From NCBI GenBank assembly GCA_030641185.1, contig DAOWHY010000035.1:1-55025 (forward strand): a stretch of DNA of 55,025 nucleotides. The letters are read 5' to 3'. The notes below the pieces were generated by a model. It saw nothing but the letters and a program-made list of their open reading frames with translations. It was not told where the DNA came from and ran no database searches. Below are positions 16,303-23,873 of this stretch, piece by piece. Position numbers and translations under genes: made by a program. How positions within the stretch are numbered: position 1 is the first letter of the stretch; each line of letters opens with the position of its first letter. Source of the DNA: Candidatus Moraniibacteriota bacterium. GTDB taxonomy: Bacteria; Patescibacteriota; Minisyncoccia; JAHIHE01; JAGLIN01.

Positions 16303-16331
16303 ATCCTATCATAAGAATTAAACTATGTCAA
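16303..16331 (-). promoter_or_regulatory. Sigma-70-type promoter for the small membrane protein
   Basis: On the minus strand TTGACA (16331-16326), 17-bp spacer, TAGGAT (16308-16303). The -35 box overlaps the start codon of the divergent glycosyltransferase at 16325. Confidence 0.8.
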
Positions 16332-17575
16332 CCCCAAAATCCAAAAAACCAAAAATAGCGATTGTTCACGACTTCCTAACTTACTTCGGTGGAGCCGAAA
16401 GGGTTTTGATGTCGTTGCATGAATTATATCCCGAAGCGCCGATTTATACTTTATTGTATGATGAGAAGAAAATGAAGAGATATTTTCCAGAGGCGAAAAT
16501 AAGAAGTTCGTTTTTGAATAGATTGCCGAAGTTTATAAGAAAGCGAAAAAAGTATTTACTACCACTGATGCCGACTGCGGCGGAGACGTTTGATTTGAGG
16601 GATTTTGACATTGTAATTTCCAGTTCCAGTTCATTTGTGAAAGGAATAATTACAAAACCAAAAGCGATTCATATTTGCTATTGTCATACTCCGACAAGAT
16701 TTCTTTGGGACTGGCATTATAATTATCTTGAGGAAAATAAAATAAAAGGAATTAAAAAAATATTTATTTTGCCAATTTTGCATTATTTAAGAATGTGGGA
16801 TAAATCAGCTTCGGAAAGAGCTGATTATTTTATTGCTAATTCGGAGCATACCGCAAAGAGGATTAAGAAGTTTTATGGAAGAGGAAGTGAAGTAATTTAT
16901 CCGCCAGTTAATACTGTCATTGCGAGGAGCCTGAGCGAGCGTAGCGAACGAAATGGCGACGAAGCAATCCCGTTATTAAATTCTTCGCGCGTAGTTGCGG
17001 GATTGCTTCGTCGCCCTGCGGGGCTTCTCGCAATGACAGATAAAAGTAAAGATTATTTCCTCATCGTTTCTCGTTTAAGCCCATACAAAAAAATAGATAT
17101 TGCTGTTGAAGCGTTTAATAAATTGGAATTGCCGCTTGTTATAATAGGCGAGGGAAGCGATAAAAATAAACTGGTAAAAATAGCGAATAAAAATATTAAA
17201 TTCCTTGGATTTCAGTCGGAAGAAAAACTTGCGCAATATTACGAAAATTGTTACGCGTTTATTTTTCCGGGAGAGGACGATTTTGGAATAACTCCGATTG
17301 AGGCAATGTCTTTTGGAAAGCCGGTTTTGGCATACAAAAAAGGAGGCGTTTTGGAAACAGTAATTGAAAATGAAACGGGAGAATTTTTTGATGATCCAAT
17401 CCCTGAAATTTTAGCGGATGGAGCGAGAAGATTAAAAAATAATTATAGTAATTACAACGCTGAAAAAATAAAAAAACAAGCAGAGAAATTTTCGGAAGAA
17501 AGATTTAAGGAGAAAATAAAGAAAGTTGTAGAAAACACAATAGCATTGTCATCCTTGTTTCAGAATAACAGATAG
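16325..17575 (+). CDS. GT4-family glycosyltransferase (mannosyltransferase-like) carrying an in-frame repeat
   Basis: 416 residues. KIAIVHDFLTYFGGAERVLM at the start, CYCHTPTRFLWDWHYNY in the acceptor domain, YFLIVSRLSPYKKIDIAVEA at the donor domain, and the EX7E motif EDDFGITPIEAMSFGKPVLA. Such enzymes add hexoses, often mannose, to lipid-linked surface glycans. Residues about 197-238 are encoded by a 124-bp palindromic repeat (16915-17038) exactly between the two Rossmann domains, where a linker can tolerate extra residues, so the protein is probably still functional. The start at 16325 is close to the first conserved residues. Confidence 0.9.
   Translation: MSTPKSKKPKIAIVHDFLTYFGGAERVLMSLHELYPEAPIYTLLYDEKKMKRYFPEAKIRSSFLNRLPKFIRKRKKYLLPLMPTAAETFDLRDFDIVISSSSSFVKGIITKPKAIHICYCHTPTRFLWDWHYNYLEENKIKGIKKIFILPILHYLRMWDKSASERADYFIANSEHTAKRIKKFYGRGSEVIYPPVNTVIARSLSERSERNGDEAIPLLNSSRVVAGLLRRPAGLLAMTDKSKDYFLIVSRLSPYKKIDIAVEAFNKLELPLVIIGEGSDKNKLVKIANKNIKFLGFQSEEKLAQYYENCYAFIFPGEDDFGITPIEAMSFGKPVLAYKKGGVLETVIENETGEFFDDPIPEILADGARRLKNNYSNYNAEKIKKQAEKFSEERFKEKIKKVVENTIALSSLFQNNR
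16915..17038. repeat. TGTCATTGCGAGGAG...CTCGCAATGACA element inside a glycosyltransferase gene
   Basis: 124 bp with inverted ends TGTCATTGCGAGGAGC and GCTTCTCGCAATGACA and an inner inverted pair GACGAAGCAATCCCG / CGGGATTGCTTCGTC. Related copies: 21755-21820 (left half), 38501-38605 and 46073-46212. The reading frame stays open across it. Confidence 0.92.
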
Positions 17576-17594
17576 CAAAGTGATAAATTTAATT

Positions 17595-17623
17595 TTGACC
17601 TAAGTTGACTATCATTATATAAT
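17595..17623 (+). promoter_or_regulatory. Sigma-70-type promoter
   Basis: TTGACC (17595-17600), 17-bp spacer, perfect TATAAT (17618-17623), 26 bp before the start codon of the surface protein at 17650. Confidence 0.85.
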
Positions 17624-17649
17624 ATAAACATAGAAAATAAATCAAAAAT

Positions 17650-19707
17650 ATGTCTCAAAATGTTATAAATGAACAGACAGACGAGAATATTAAAAAATAT
17701 TTATCTGAAAGTGGGGAAGTGAATAAAACAGAAAATGCTAAGTGGTCTGATGTTCTAGATGGCAATGGCAAAAGTAGATTCAGTTTTAAGAAAAATAAGA
17801 AACTGGTTTTATTAATTTTGTTTTTAATTATAGCAGTTGTTTTGTCAGTCGCTTATTTTGTGTATCTGAAAGGACAGAGATCTTTTGATGATAAAAAGGT
17901 TAAGATTGAAATCAAAGCTCCTAATGAAGTAGCGAGCGGGAATGAAATAACTTTTGTAATAGAATATAGAAATGACACGGGAGTAAAATTGAAAAATCCA
18001 AAAATAACTTTTTTTACTCCAGAAAAATTTATTTTTACGTCAAGCGATAAAAAACCTCTTGAAGGAGGAGATGATGGGTTGGTGTTAAGCTGGAATATTG
18101 ACGATTTATCGGCTGGTGAATCTGGGAAAATAAAATTATTTGGCAGAATTACGGGAAACAAAAATAGCGAGCATGAATTTAATTCAAAAATTTCTTATAT
18201 TCCGAACAACTTTAATTATGAATTCCAGTCGGCGGGCAATTTAAGTAAAATTAAAATAGAAATAATCTCGGTTTCTTTTGATCTTTCTCTGAAATGTCCG
18301 GAGGAAATAATTACTGGCAATGAAATTGACTGTTTGATTGCGTTTGAAAATATTAGTGACAATAATTTTAGAAAAATAAACATTAAAGCCAATTTTCCAG
18401 AAGGGTTCATATTCGCTTCTGCTAACCCGGAAATTGATGAGAAAATAGAAAATAGTTTAAATTGGAATATGGAAGAAACGAAAACAAAGGCGAAAGGAGA
18501 GATAGCCATAAAAGGAAATTTAGTCGGGGAGAAAAATGAAGAAAAGGAAATAGAAATAGAGGTAGAAATTTTTGAAAGCGATGGAAGATTATTAGAACGT
18601 ATAAACAAAAAAGCTATTATAAAAATTCAGGAAGTTCCTATAGTTTTAGAACAAACAGTTAACGCGCTTGAAAATCTTTCTGTCAATAAGGAAGAAGAAA
18701 TGGAATACAGAATTAAATTTAAAAATATAAGCGATCAGGAAATTAGAGGATTGGTGATAAATAGTGAATTAAAAGGCGGTGTTGATTTTAACTCTCTTGA
18801 GGTAATTAATGGTTCTTATGACAATAAATCAAACAAAATAACCTGGAGCGCTTTTAATGTTCCTAAATTAGCGGTTTTCAAACCAGGAGATGAGGATGAA
18901 GTCAGTTTTAAAATTAAAGTAAGTGATTATTTTGATATCAGATCATCAGAAGACAAAAACTTTATCATTAAAAATAAAGTGGTAATAAGCAGTTTTAACT
19001 TTAATGACGATGAGGCAAAAATTGAAAAAGAAATTGTTTCCGATGAAATGATCGTGAAAATAAATTCATTTTTATTCATAAGGACAAAGGGATATTTTAA
19101 TGACGATGGCAGAATTAAAAATATCGGAGTTATCCCTCCTGAAGTCGGAAAAGAAACAACTTATACAATTCACTGGAATCTAAACAATCTCCTTGGAGAT
19201 ATTAAAAATGTGAAGATTGCCTCTATTTTGCCTGATAATGTGAAATGGACTGGAAATTATATAAAGTCAAACGGAGAGATATCTTTAGGAGATGAAAATA
19301 ATGGAACATATGTTCCGGAAGGCGAAGAAGAAAATGAAGAAGAAAATAATAATGAGGATGAGGTCAATTCTCAAGATGACAGTGAGGCAGAGGAATATCA
19401 GATAACCGAAGAGAAATTTTATTACAACGCTGTGACAAGAGAAATTGTTTGGGAGATGCCATGGCTTAGCGCTAACACCGGATTAATTTCTCCATCAAAA
19501 GAAATTGTTTATCAAGTTAGCATTATTCCAGAAGCTTCAGATGTTGGAAAAACGATAAAAATTATGAATGAAGTTGGAGCTGTTGGATTTGACGAATTCA
19601 CAAATGAAGAAATTGTAACTTTAGAAAGCGAACTTACGACAGAACTTCCCGATGATTACAGTATTGGACCGGAAGAAGGGATTGTAATAGAAAATTTAAA
19701 AGAATAA
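17650..19707 (+). CDS. Anchored surface protein with DUF11/CARDB-like repeats
   Basis: 685 residues. Cytoplasmic N-terminus about 1-50, one transmembrane helix (about 51-73), then four or five immunoglobulin-like modules: VKIEIKAPNEVASGNEITFV, then SLKCPEEIITGNEIDCLIAF, then EQTVNALENLSVNKEEEMEY, and RTKGYFNDDGRIKNIGVIPP. Each opens with a strand plus a 'gneItf.i.y.N' pattern of bacterial DUF11/CARDB domains. An acidic loop (about 556-582, Glu/Asn/Asp only) interrupts the last module. Probably a stalk-like cell-surface protein. Own promoter; the next gene begins right after its stop. Confidence 0.75.
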   Translation: MSQNVINEQTDENIKKYLSESGEVNKTENAKWSDVLDGNGKSRFSFKKNKKLVLLILFLIIAVVLSVAYFVYLKGQRSFDDKKVKIEIKAPNEVASGNEITFVIEYRNDTGVKLKNPKITFFTPEKFIFTSSDKKPLEGGDDGLVLSWNIDDLSAGESGKIKLFGRITGNKNSEHEFNSKISYIPNNFNYEFQSAGNLSKIKIEIISVSFDLSLKCPEEIITGNEIDCLIAFENISDNNFRKINIKANFPEGFIFASANPEIDEKIENSLNWNMEETKTKAKGEIAIKGNLVGEKNEEKEIEIEVEIFESDGRLLERINKKAIIKIQEVPIVLEQTVNALENLSVNKEEEMEYRIKFKNISDQEIRGLVINSELKGGVDFNSLEVINGSYDNKSNKITWSAFNVPKLAVFKPGDEDEVSFKIKVSDYFDIRSSEDKNFIIKNKVVISSFNFNDDEAKIEKEIVSDEMIVKINSFLFIRTKGYFNDDGRIKNIGVIPPEVGKETTYTIHWNLNNLLGDIKNVKIASILPDNVKWTGNYIKSNGEISLGDENNGTYVPEGEEENEEENNNEDEVNSQDDSEAEEYQITEEKFYYNAVTREIVWEMPWLSANTGLISPSKEIVYQVSIIPEASDVGKTIKIMNEVGAVGFDEFTNEEIVTLESELTTELPDDYSIGPEEGIVIENLKE

Positions 19708-19710
19708 TAA

Positions 19711-20682
19711 ATACCAATAGATAATATTTTAAAAAACTTAAATAAAATATATCAGCAAAAATATGGAGTTGCTGTTTTTAGTGTTAAGGCAAAAAATACA
19801 AAAGGAAGAATTGAAATAAGCGGAGAAGTTTTAACGGATACGCAAAGAGACAATATTTTAAATGTTTTTAAAAGAGAAAAAATAAAAGTAAAAAAAGTGG
19901 ATTTAAAAATTTTAAGTAATGCAAGTGAAAAAAATGAAATCGGTTGGGCGATTGCGAAAATGAAAATAGTGGATTTGAAATTGAGATTTGTTTCTAATGA
20001 AATATTGAATAGTAGAATTTTAAAAAGAATTAGGTGTTCACAGGCTTTTCAGGGTGAAATATTGCGAGTTTTATTTAGAAAAAGCGATCAATTGTTAGTT
20101 CAGCAAAATGATTTAACTCTGGGTTGGATAAATAGGAATGAAGTGATTTTAAAAAGGAGGAGTTTATATGGGAATTTGCATAAAAAATGGGCAAGTGGAA
20201 ATTTTGCTTTGAAGGGTAGGACGATTAAGATAAATAAAATTATAATTATAAAAAGGCTCCACAGCTTTGCGGAGACTATGGAGCCAACAACAAAATTTAG
20301 ATTAGACCCAATTGATAAAATTTTAAAAGAAGCTGAAATTTTTTTGGGCGTTAAATATCTTTTAGGGGGGAAATCTAAAAAAGGAATTGACTGTTCTGGT
20401 TTAACGCAGATGGTTTATAAGAATTCTTTCAATATAATTTTGCCAAAGCATTCCTGGGATCAAAAAAAAATGGGTAGAAAAATAAATCTAAAAAATATAA
20501 AATCAGGCGATTTAATATTTTTAATCAAAAAACCAAATAAGCATGTTGGGATTGTAGAAAAAAATAAGGGCGTAAATTTAATCCACGCTTCTTTGGAAAA
20601 GAAAAAAGTTATCAAGCAGAAATTAGACGAGGTTTTTGAGAGTTACGATTTTGTGGAAGCAAGGAGGATTATTGAAAGTTAG
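19711..20682 (+). CDS. SH3-like plus NlpC/P60 cell-wall peptidase, start codon unclear
   Basis: The frame is open from just after the TAATAA that ends the previous gene, and the translation looks conserved-protein-like from the first codons (KIYQQKYGVAVFSVKAKNTK, GRIEISGEVLTDTQRDNILN), yet no ATG, GTG or TTG occurs in frame before the GTG at 19897. Either a rare ATA/ATT codon (19711, 19726) is used, or the true start has been lost, or translation begins at 19897 without the first domain. Then an SH3-like part (GEILRVLFRKSDQLLVQQND and WINRNEV) and NlpC/P60: GIDCSGLTQMVYKN (catalytic Cys), KHVGIVEKN and LIHASLEK (His). It would cut peptidoglycan stem peptides. A 31-bp repeat is read in frame as RLHSFAETMEP between the domains. 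Confidence 0.75.
   Translation: MPIDNILKNLNKIYQQKYGVAVFSVKAKNTKGRIEISGEVLTDTQRDNILNVFKREKIKVKKVDLKILSNASEKNEIGWAIAKMKIVDLKLRFVSNEILNSRILKRIRCSQAFQGEILRVLFRKSDQLLVQQNDLTLGWINRNEVILKRRSLYGNLHKKWASGNFALKGRTIKINKIIIIKRLHSFAETMEPTTKFRLDPIDKILKEAEIFLGVKYLLGGKSKKGIDCSGLTQMVYKNSFNIILPKHSWDQKKMGRKINLKNIKSGDLIFLIKKPNKHVGIVEKNKGVNLIHASLEKKKVIKQKLDEVFESYDFVEARRIIES
20255..20285. repeat. In-gene hairpin repeat, GGCTCCACAG...ATGGAGCC
   Basis: 31 bp, same length and layout as 1910-1940. It sits in the linker between the SH3-like and NlpC/P60 domains and keeps the frame open. Confidence 0.85.
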
Positions 20683-20687
20683 AATAT

Positions 20688-20756
20688 ACGGAATTTACCC
20701 TTTAGGGTTTCAAAACCGTTGTAAATAAAAATGAAATCCTAAAGGATAAATTCCGT
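20688..20756. repeat. Composite palindrome ACGGAATTTACCC...TAAATTCCGT
   Basis: Ends ACGGAATTTACCCTTTAGGG and CCTAAAGGATAAATTCCGT are inverted copies around a short AT-rich centre. Only copy seen in the window. Confidence 0.75.
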
Positions 20757-20769
20757 CTCCAAAAAGCCC

Positions 20770-20798
20770 TTTACAAAAATAAAATATTTATATAGAAT
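20770..20798 (+). promoter_or_regulatory. Probable sigma-70 promoter of the ABC transporter
   Basis: TTTACA (20770-20775), 17-bp spacer, TAGAAT (20793-20798), 31 bp before the ATG at 20830. Confidence 0.65.
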
Positions 20799-20829
20799 AA
20801 AGCTATTGAAAAAAATAAATATCTACAAA

Positions 20830-21747
20830 ATGATTAAAGTTGAAAATCTGGCAAAAAAATATGGCGAACTTGCCGCACTGGACGGAGTGTCTTTTGAGAT
20901 GCAGGAAGGTGAAGTAATTGGTATCTTAGGACCAAATGGGGCAGGGAAAACAACGTTGCTTCGAATATTGGTTATGTTTCTTGAACCGACTTCGGGGAAA
21001 GTTGAAATTGACAATCTTGATCTTGGCAATCCGCTTTATCAGCAGGATATTAAAAGTAAAATTGGTTATCTACCGGAGAATGCTCCTTTATATGAAGATA
21101 TGACTGTTTGGGAATATTTAAGTTTTACGGGTAAAATGCAGGGGATTAAGAAAAATAATTTAAGTGAAAAAATCTTAAATGTTTTAGAAAAATGCGGGTT
21201 GAAAGACAAGCAAAATACGGAAATTTCAATTTTATCAAAAGGCTATCGGCAGAGAGTGGGAATTGCTCAGGCGCTTATTCACGATCCAAGAATTGTAATT
21301 TTAGACGAGCCAACAACCGGTCTTGATCCAAATCAACGAATTGAAATCAGGGATTTAATCAAAGAAATTGGCAAATCAAAAACTGTAATTTTATCCAGCC
21401 ATGTTTTATCTGAAGTGCAGGCAACTTGTTCGCGAATCTTGATTATTAATAAAGGTAAGATTGTTGCCGATGACACACCGGAGAAATTGGAAAATAAAAA
21501 TAGAAGCCAGTCAATGATTAATGCCGAAGTTGAAGAATTGGGGGCTAATATAGTTCCAAGACTAAAATTAATTGAAGGGATTAGAGAGGTTGAAATCAAT
21601 GGCAATAGAATTACAATTACTACTACTTTGGAATTTGATCTTAGAAAAGATATTGCAAAAATTATTGTTGAAGAAAACAGCGGGCTTTTAGAACTGACAG
21701 GGCAACAGGCTAACTTGGAAGATGTTTTTATAGAGTTGACGAAATAG
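20830..21747 (+). CDS. ABC transporter ATP-binding protein, GldA-like
   Basis: 305 residues from ATG 20830; a TTG further upstream would only add a non-conserved tail. Walker A GPNGAGKT (34-41), Q-loop region, signature LSKGYRQRVG (135-144), Walker B RIVILDE (154-160) and switch His191 (SSHVLSE) are complete, with a C-terminal extension as in drug/gliding-type exporters. With the permease at 22584 and the GldG-like protein at 23874 it forms a GldA-GldF-GldG-type system. In Bacteroidetes such genes are tied to gliding; in CPR the cargo is unknown. Confidence 0.9.
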   Translation: MIKVENLAKKYGELAALDGVSFEMQEGEVIGILGPNGAGKTTLLRILVMFLEPTSGKVEIDNLDLGNPLYQQDIKSKIGYLPENAPLYEDMTVWEYLSFTGKMQGIKKNNLSEKILNVLEKCGLKDKQNTEISILSKGYRQRVGIAQALIHDPRIVILDEPTTGLDPNQRIEIRDLIKEIGKSKTVILSSHVLSEVQATCSRILIINKGKIVADDTPEKLENKNRSQSMINAEVEELGANIVPRLKLIEGIREVEINGNRITITTTLEFDLRKDIAKIIVEENSGLLELTGQQANLEDVFIELTK

Positions 21748-21754
21748 GTTTTGC

Positions 21755-21820
21755 TGTCATTGTGAGGAGCCTGAGAGAGCGTAGCGAACGAAATGGCGAC
21801 GAAGCAATCCCGTATCTAAG
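21755..21820. repeat. Left half of the TGTCATTGCGAGG element
   Basis: TGTCATTGTGAGGAGCCTGA through GACGAAGCAATCCCG, then unrelated sequence. The inverted right half is missing, so it is a solo or truncated copy. Confidence 0.8.
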
Positions 21821-21853
21821 CCAATAGAGTTTTTAATTAATTAAGATAAGAAA

Positions 21854-22576
21854 ATGAATAATTTTGATGTTCCTCCAGTGGAGGATGAAAAAGAAGAATT
21901 GGAAATAGAAACAGATAAAGTAGTGGCTGAAAGTGTTGCTACAAATGAAGAAAATGAAGCAGGCTCAAAAGAGCAGAAAGAAAAACAGATAATATCTGAA
22001 GGAGATAAAACAATGGAATCTTTTCGTAAATACGAATATGAAAGGCTTAAAAGGGACTTAGAAAAAACTCTTCAAGAATTTGACCTAAAGATATTAAATG
22101 AAGCCGAAAAGTATGTAAATGAAGTACTTGATGTTGCAGTGGATTTTAAGAAAAGAAGAGAGGATAGAGGTGAAAATGAAGATGATAAATATAGAGATAA
22201 TAGTATTCAAAATTGCGAAGAGATAATTGAGGCAATATTGTCTATAAAATCTTTAAAGGGACAATCTATAAAAGGTTTAGATATAGAGGAATCTCTTGAT
22301 AGACTGGCACAATTTCAATATTTAAATTTAAATAAGCTAACGGATGAAAAATTTTCCAGCTTACTTCGTGAATTTAAAGGCAAAAGTTATTCTAAAGGTG
22401 TTTCAGGAATTGAGTTTTTTCACGATGTTGGGGATTTAGTTTGTCAATTAAGGGACGCAGTAAAAAATCTTGCTGAGTTTAAATATCCTAAATTAATACA
22501 AGAACAGGTTGATAAAGAAAATGAATTGAAAATTAGGAAAGCCAAAGAGAGTATGGATAAAATAAATATAAATTAA
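21854..22576 (+). CDS. Acidic coiled-coil protein of unknown function within the ABC operon
   Basis: 240 residues, no signal peptide or membrane helix. N-terminus (1-60) is acidic and probably disordered; residues about 55-110 and 200-240 are heptad-like, charged and helical (KYEYERLKRDLEKTLQEFDL). The middle (KSLKGQSIKGLDIEESLDRL) is also helical. No family recognised. It lies between the ATPase and permease genes, 8 bp before the permease, so co-expression is likely; whether it works with the transporter or merely interrupts the operon cannot be told. Confidence 0.6.
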   Translation: MNNFDVPPVEDEKEELEIETDKVVAESVATNEENEAGSKEQKEKQIISEGDKTMESFRKYEYERLKRDLEKTLQEFDLKILNEAEKYVNEVLDVAVDFKKRREDRGENEDDKYRDNSIQNCEEIIEAILSIKSLKGQSIKGLDIEESLDRLAQFQYLNLNKLTDEKFSSLLREFKGKSYSKGVSGIEFFHDVGDLVCQLRDAVKNLAEFKYPKLIQEQVDKENELKIRKAKESMDKININ

Positions 22577-22583
22577 TAACCAA

Positions 22584-23300
22584 ATGAACAAAATCCTCAC
22601 TATCACAAAAAAAGAACTAAACTCCCATTTCAATTCTCCTTTGGGCTATATTGTTGTGTCTGTTTTTTTGCTGATGAGCGGGTGGATTTTTATGCAGTCG
22701 TTTTTTATCGTCGGGCAGGCGTCAGCGAGATCGCTTTTTAATTTTTTGCCGATTATTTTTATGTTTATCTTGCCGGCGATTACGATGTTTTCTTGGGCGG
22801 AAGAAAAACGCAGTGGCACGGTTGAAGTGTTAATGACTTTTCCAGTTAAAACAATGGAAGTCGTTCTCGCTAAATTTCTTTCCAACTTTATTTTCTTATC
22901 AATAATGCTTTTGCTGACAATCGTTATTCCGATTATGATTACGGAAATAGGCAATCCGGATCGCGGTATAATCATTGCCGGTTACATCGGCGCTTTGCTT
23001 CTCGGCTCGTCTTATATTGCTATCGGACTCTGGATTTCTTCTATTACGAAAAACCAAATCATTTCTTTTGTTCTGACTGTCACAATTATTTTTATATTTT
23101 ACATCATTGGCAATTCGCTCATTCTTGATCAGCTGCCAAATTCTGTCGCTTTTATCGGTAAATTTTTAAGTTTTTCCACGCATTTTAATTCAATCCTGCG
23201 CGGCGTTATTTCTCTGGCGGATATTGTTTATTATTTATCAATCGTTATATTTTTCTTATTTTTAAATGCGAGAGTTGTGGGGTTGAGGAAGTGGAAATAG
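22584..23300 (+). CDS. ABC-2 type permease, GldF-like
   Basis: 238 residues, about six membrane helices. MNKILTITKKELNSHFNSPL with GYIVVSVFLLMSGWIFM is the typical ABC-2 start, and EEKRSGTVEVLMTFPVKTME is the cytoplasmic coupling segment shared by GldF/NatB-like permeases. Partner of the GldA-like ATPase and the GldG-like subunit. Codon use looks slightly less AT-rich than in the flanking unknown genes. Confidence 0.9.
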   Translation: MNKILTITKKELNSHFNSPLGYIVVSVFLLMSGWIFMQSFFIVGQASARSLFNFLPIIFMFILPAITMFSWAEEKRSGTVEVLMTFPVKTMEVVLAKFLSNFIFLSIMLLLTIVIPIMITEIGNPDRGIIIAGYIGALLLGSSYIAIGLWISSITKNQIISFVLTVTIIFIFYIIGNSLILDQLPNSVAFIGKFLSFSTHFNSILRGVISLADIVYYLSIVIFFLFLNARVVGLRKWK

Positions 23301-23340
23301 GGTTAGCTTTTTAGCTTGTAGCTTTTTAGGGCTTAGAGCT

Positions 23341-23465
23341 GATGTTGGTTCAGGACTCTGTCCTGAACCGTATATTTCTTAAAGTCAAAGTAAGAAACTC
23401 GTATTATTTTTGTAGATTTGATAAGTAGAAATACAAGGTTCAAGTCGGAGACTTGAACCAACATC
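23341..23465. repeat. MITE-like element, GTTGGTTCAGG family, copy 2
   Basis: Ends GATGTTGGTTCAGGA and CTTGAACCAACATC; each end is a hairpin with a CTCTG or GGAG loop. The inverted repeat extends to GATG/CATC at the outermost bases. The core begins TATATTTCTTAAAG as in copy 1. Confidence 0.82.
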
Positions 23466-23500
23466 GGAGAAGTATTTTTAACAGATTAACAATTAAAATT

Positions 23501-23851
23501 ATGAACTCAGAACAACCAACAAAAATTGAAAACAATATAGAAGATGTGGATATTAGCAAACTAAACTTTGAACAGTTAAAAGAAGCTCGAGAATTAGGAG
23601 AAAAATCTCTTCAGCGAACAGAGAGAGGATTTATGATGGTAAACGGAACAGAGTTATTTTTAAAAGAGACTGGTGGAGATGCCCATACTTTAATGAATGA
23701 AAGTGCTGTAGATAAATTACCAGCTTATATAGCGAATAACGATGATTCAATTTTGAACGATTCTAAAAATGAAGGTATGGACAGAGAAGTTATAATACAA
23801 GAATTAGAAAAAGTATTAACAGAAGAATTTGGATATATAGTTATTGAATAA
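23501..23851 (+). CDS. Small acidic protein of unknown function in the ABC operon
   Basis: 116 residues from ATG 23501; the frame stays open upstream only because it crosses the palindromic element, so that part was left out. Soluble, acidic, helical segments (LNFEQLKEARELGEKSLQRT; DREVIIQELEKVLTEEFGYI). No recognised domain. Its 3' end lies 22 bp before the ATG of the GldG-like gene. Confidence 0.5.
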   Translation: MNSEQPTKIENNIEDVDISKLNFEQLKEARELGEKSLQRTERGFMMVNGTELFLKETGGDAHTLMNESAVDKLPAYIANNDDSILNDSKNEGMDREVIIQELEKVLTEEFGYIVIE

Positions 23852-23873
23852 GATTTATTTTACAATAATCAAA

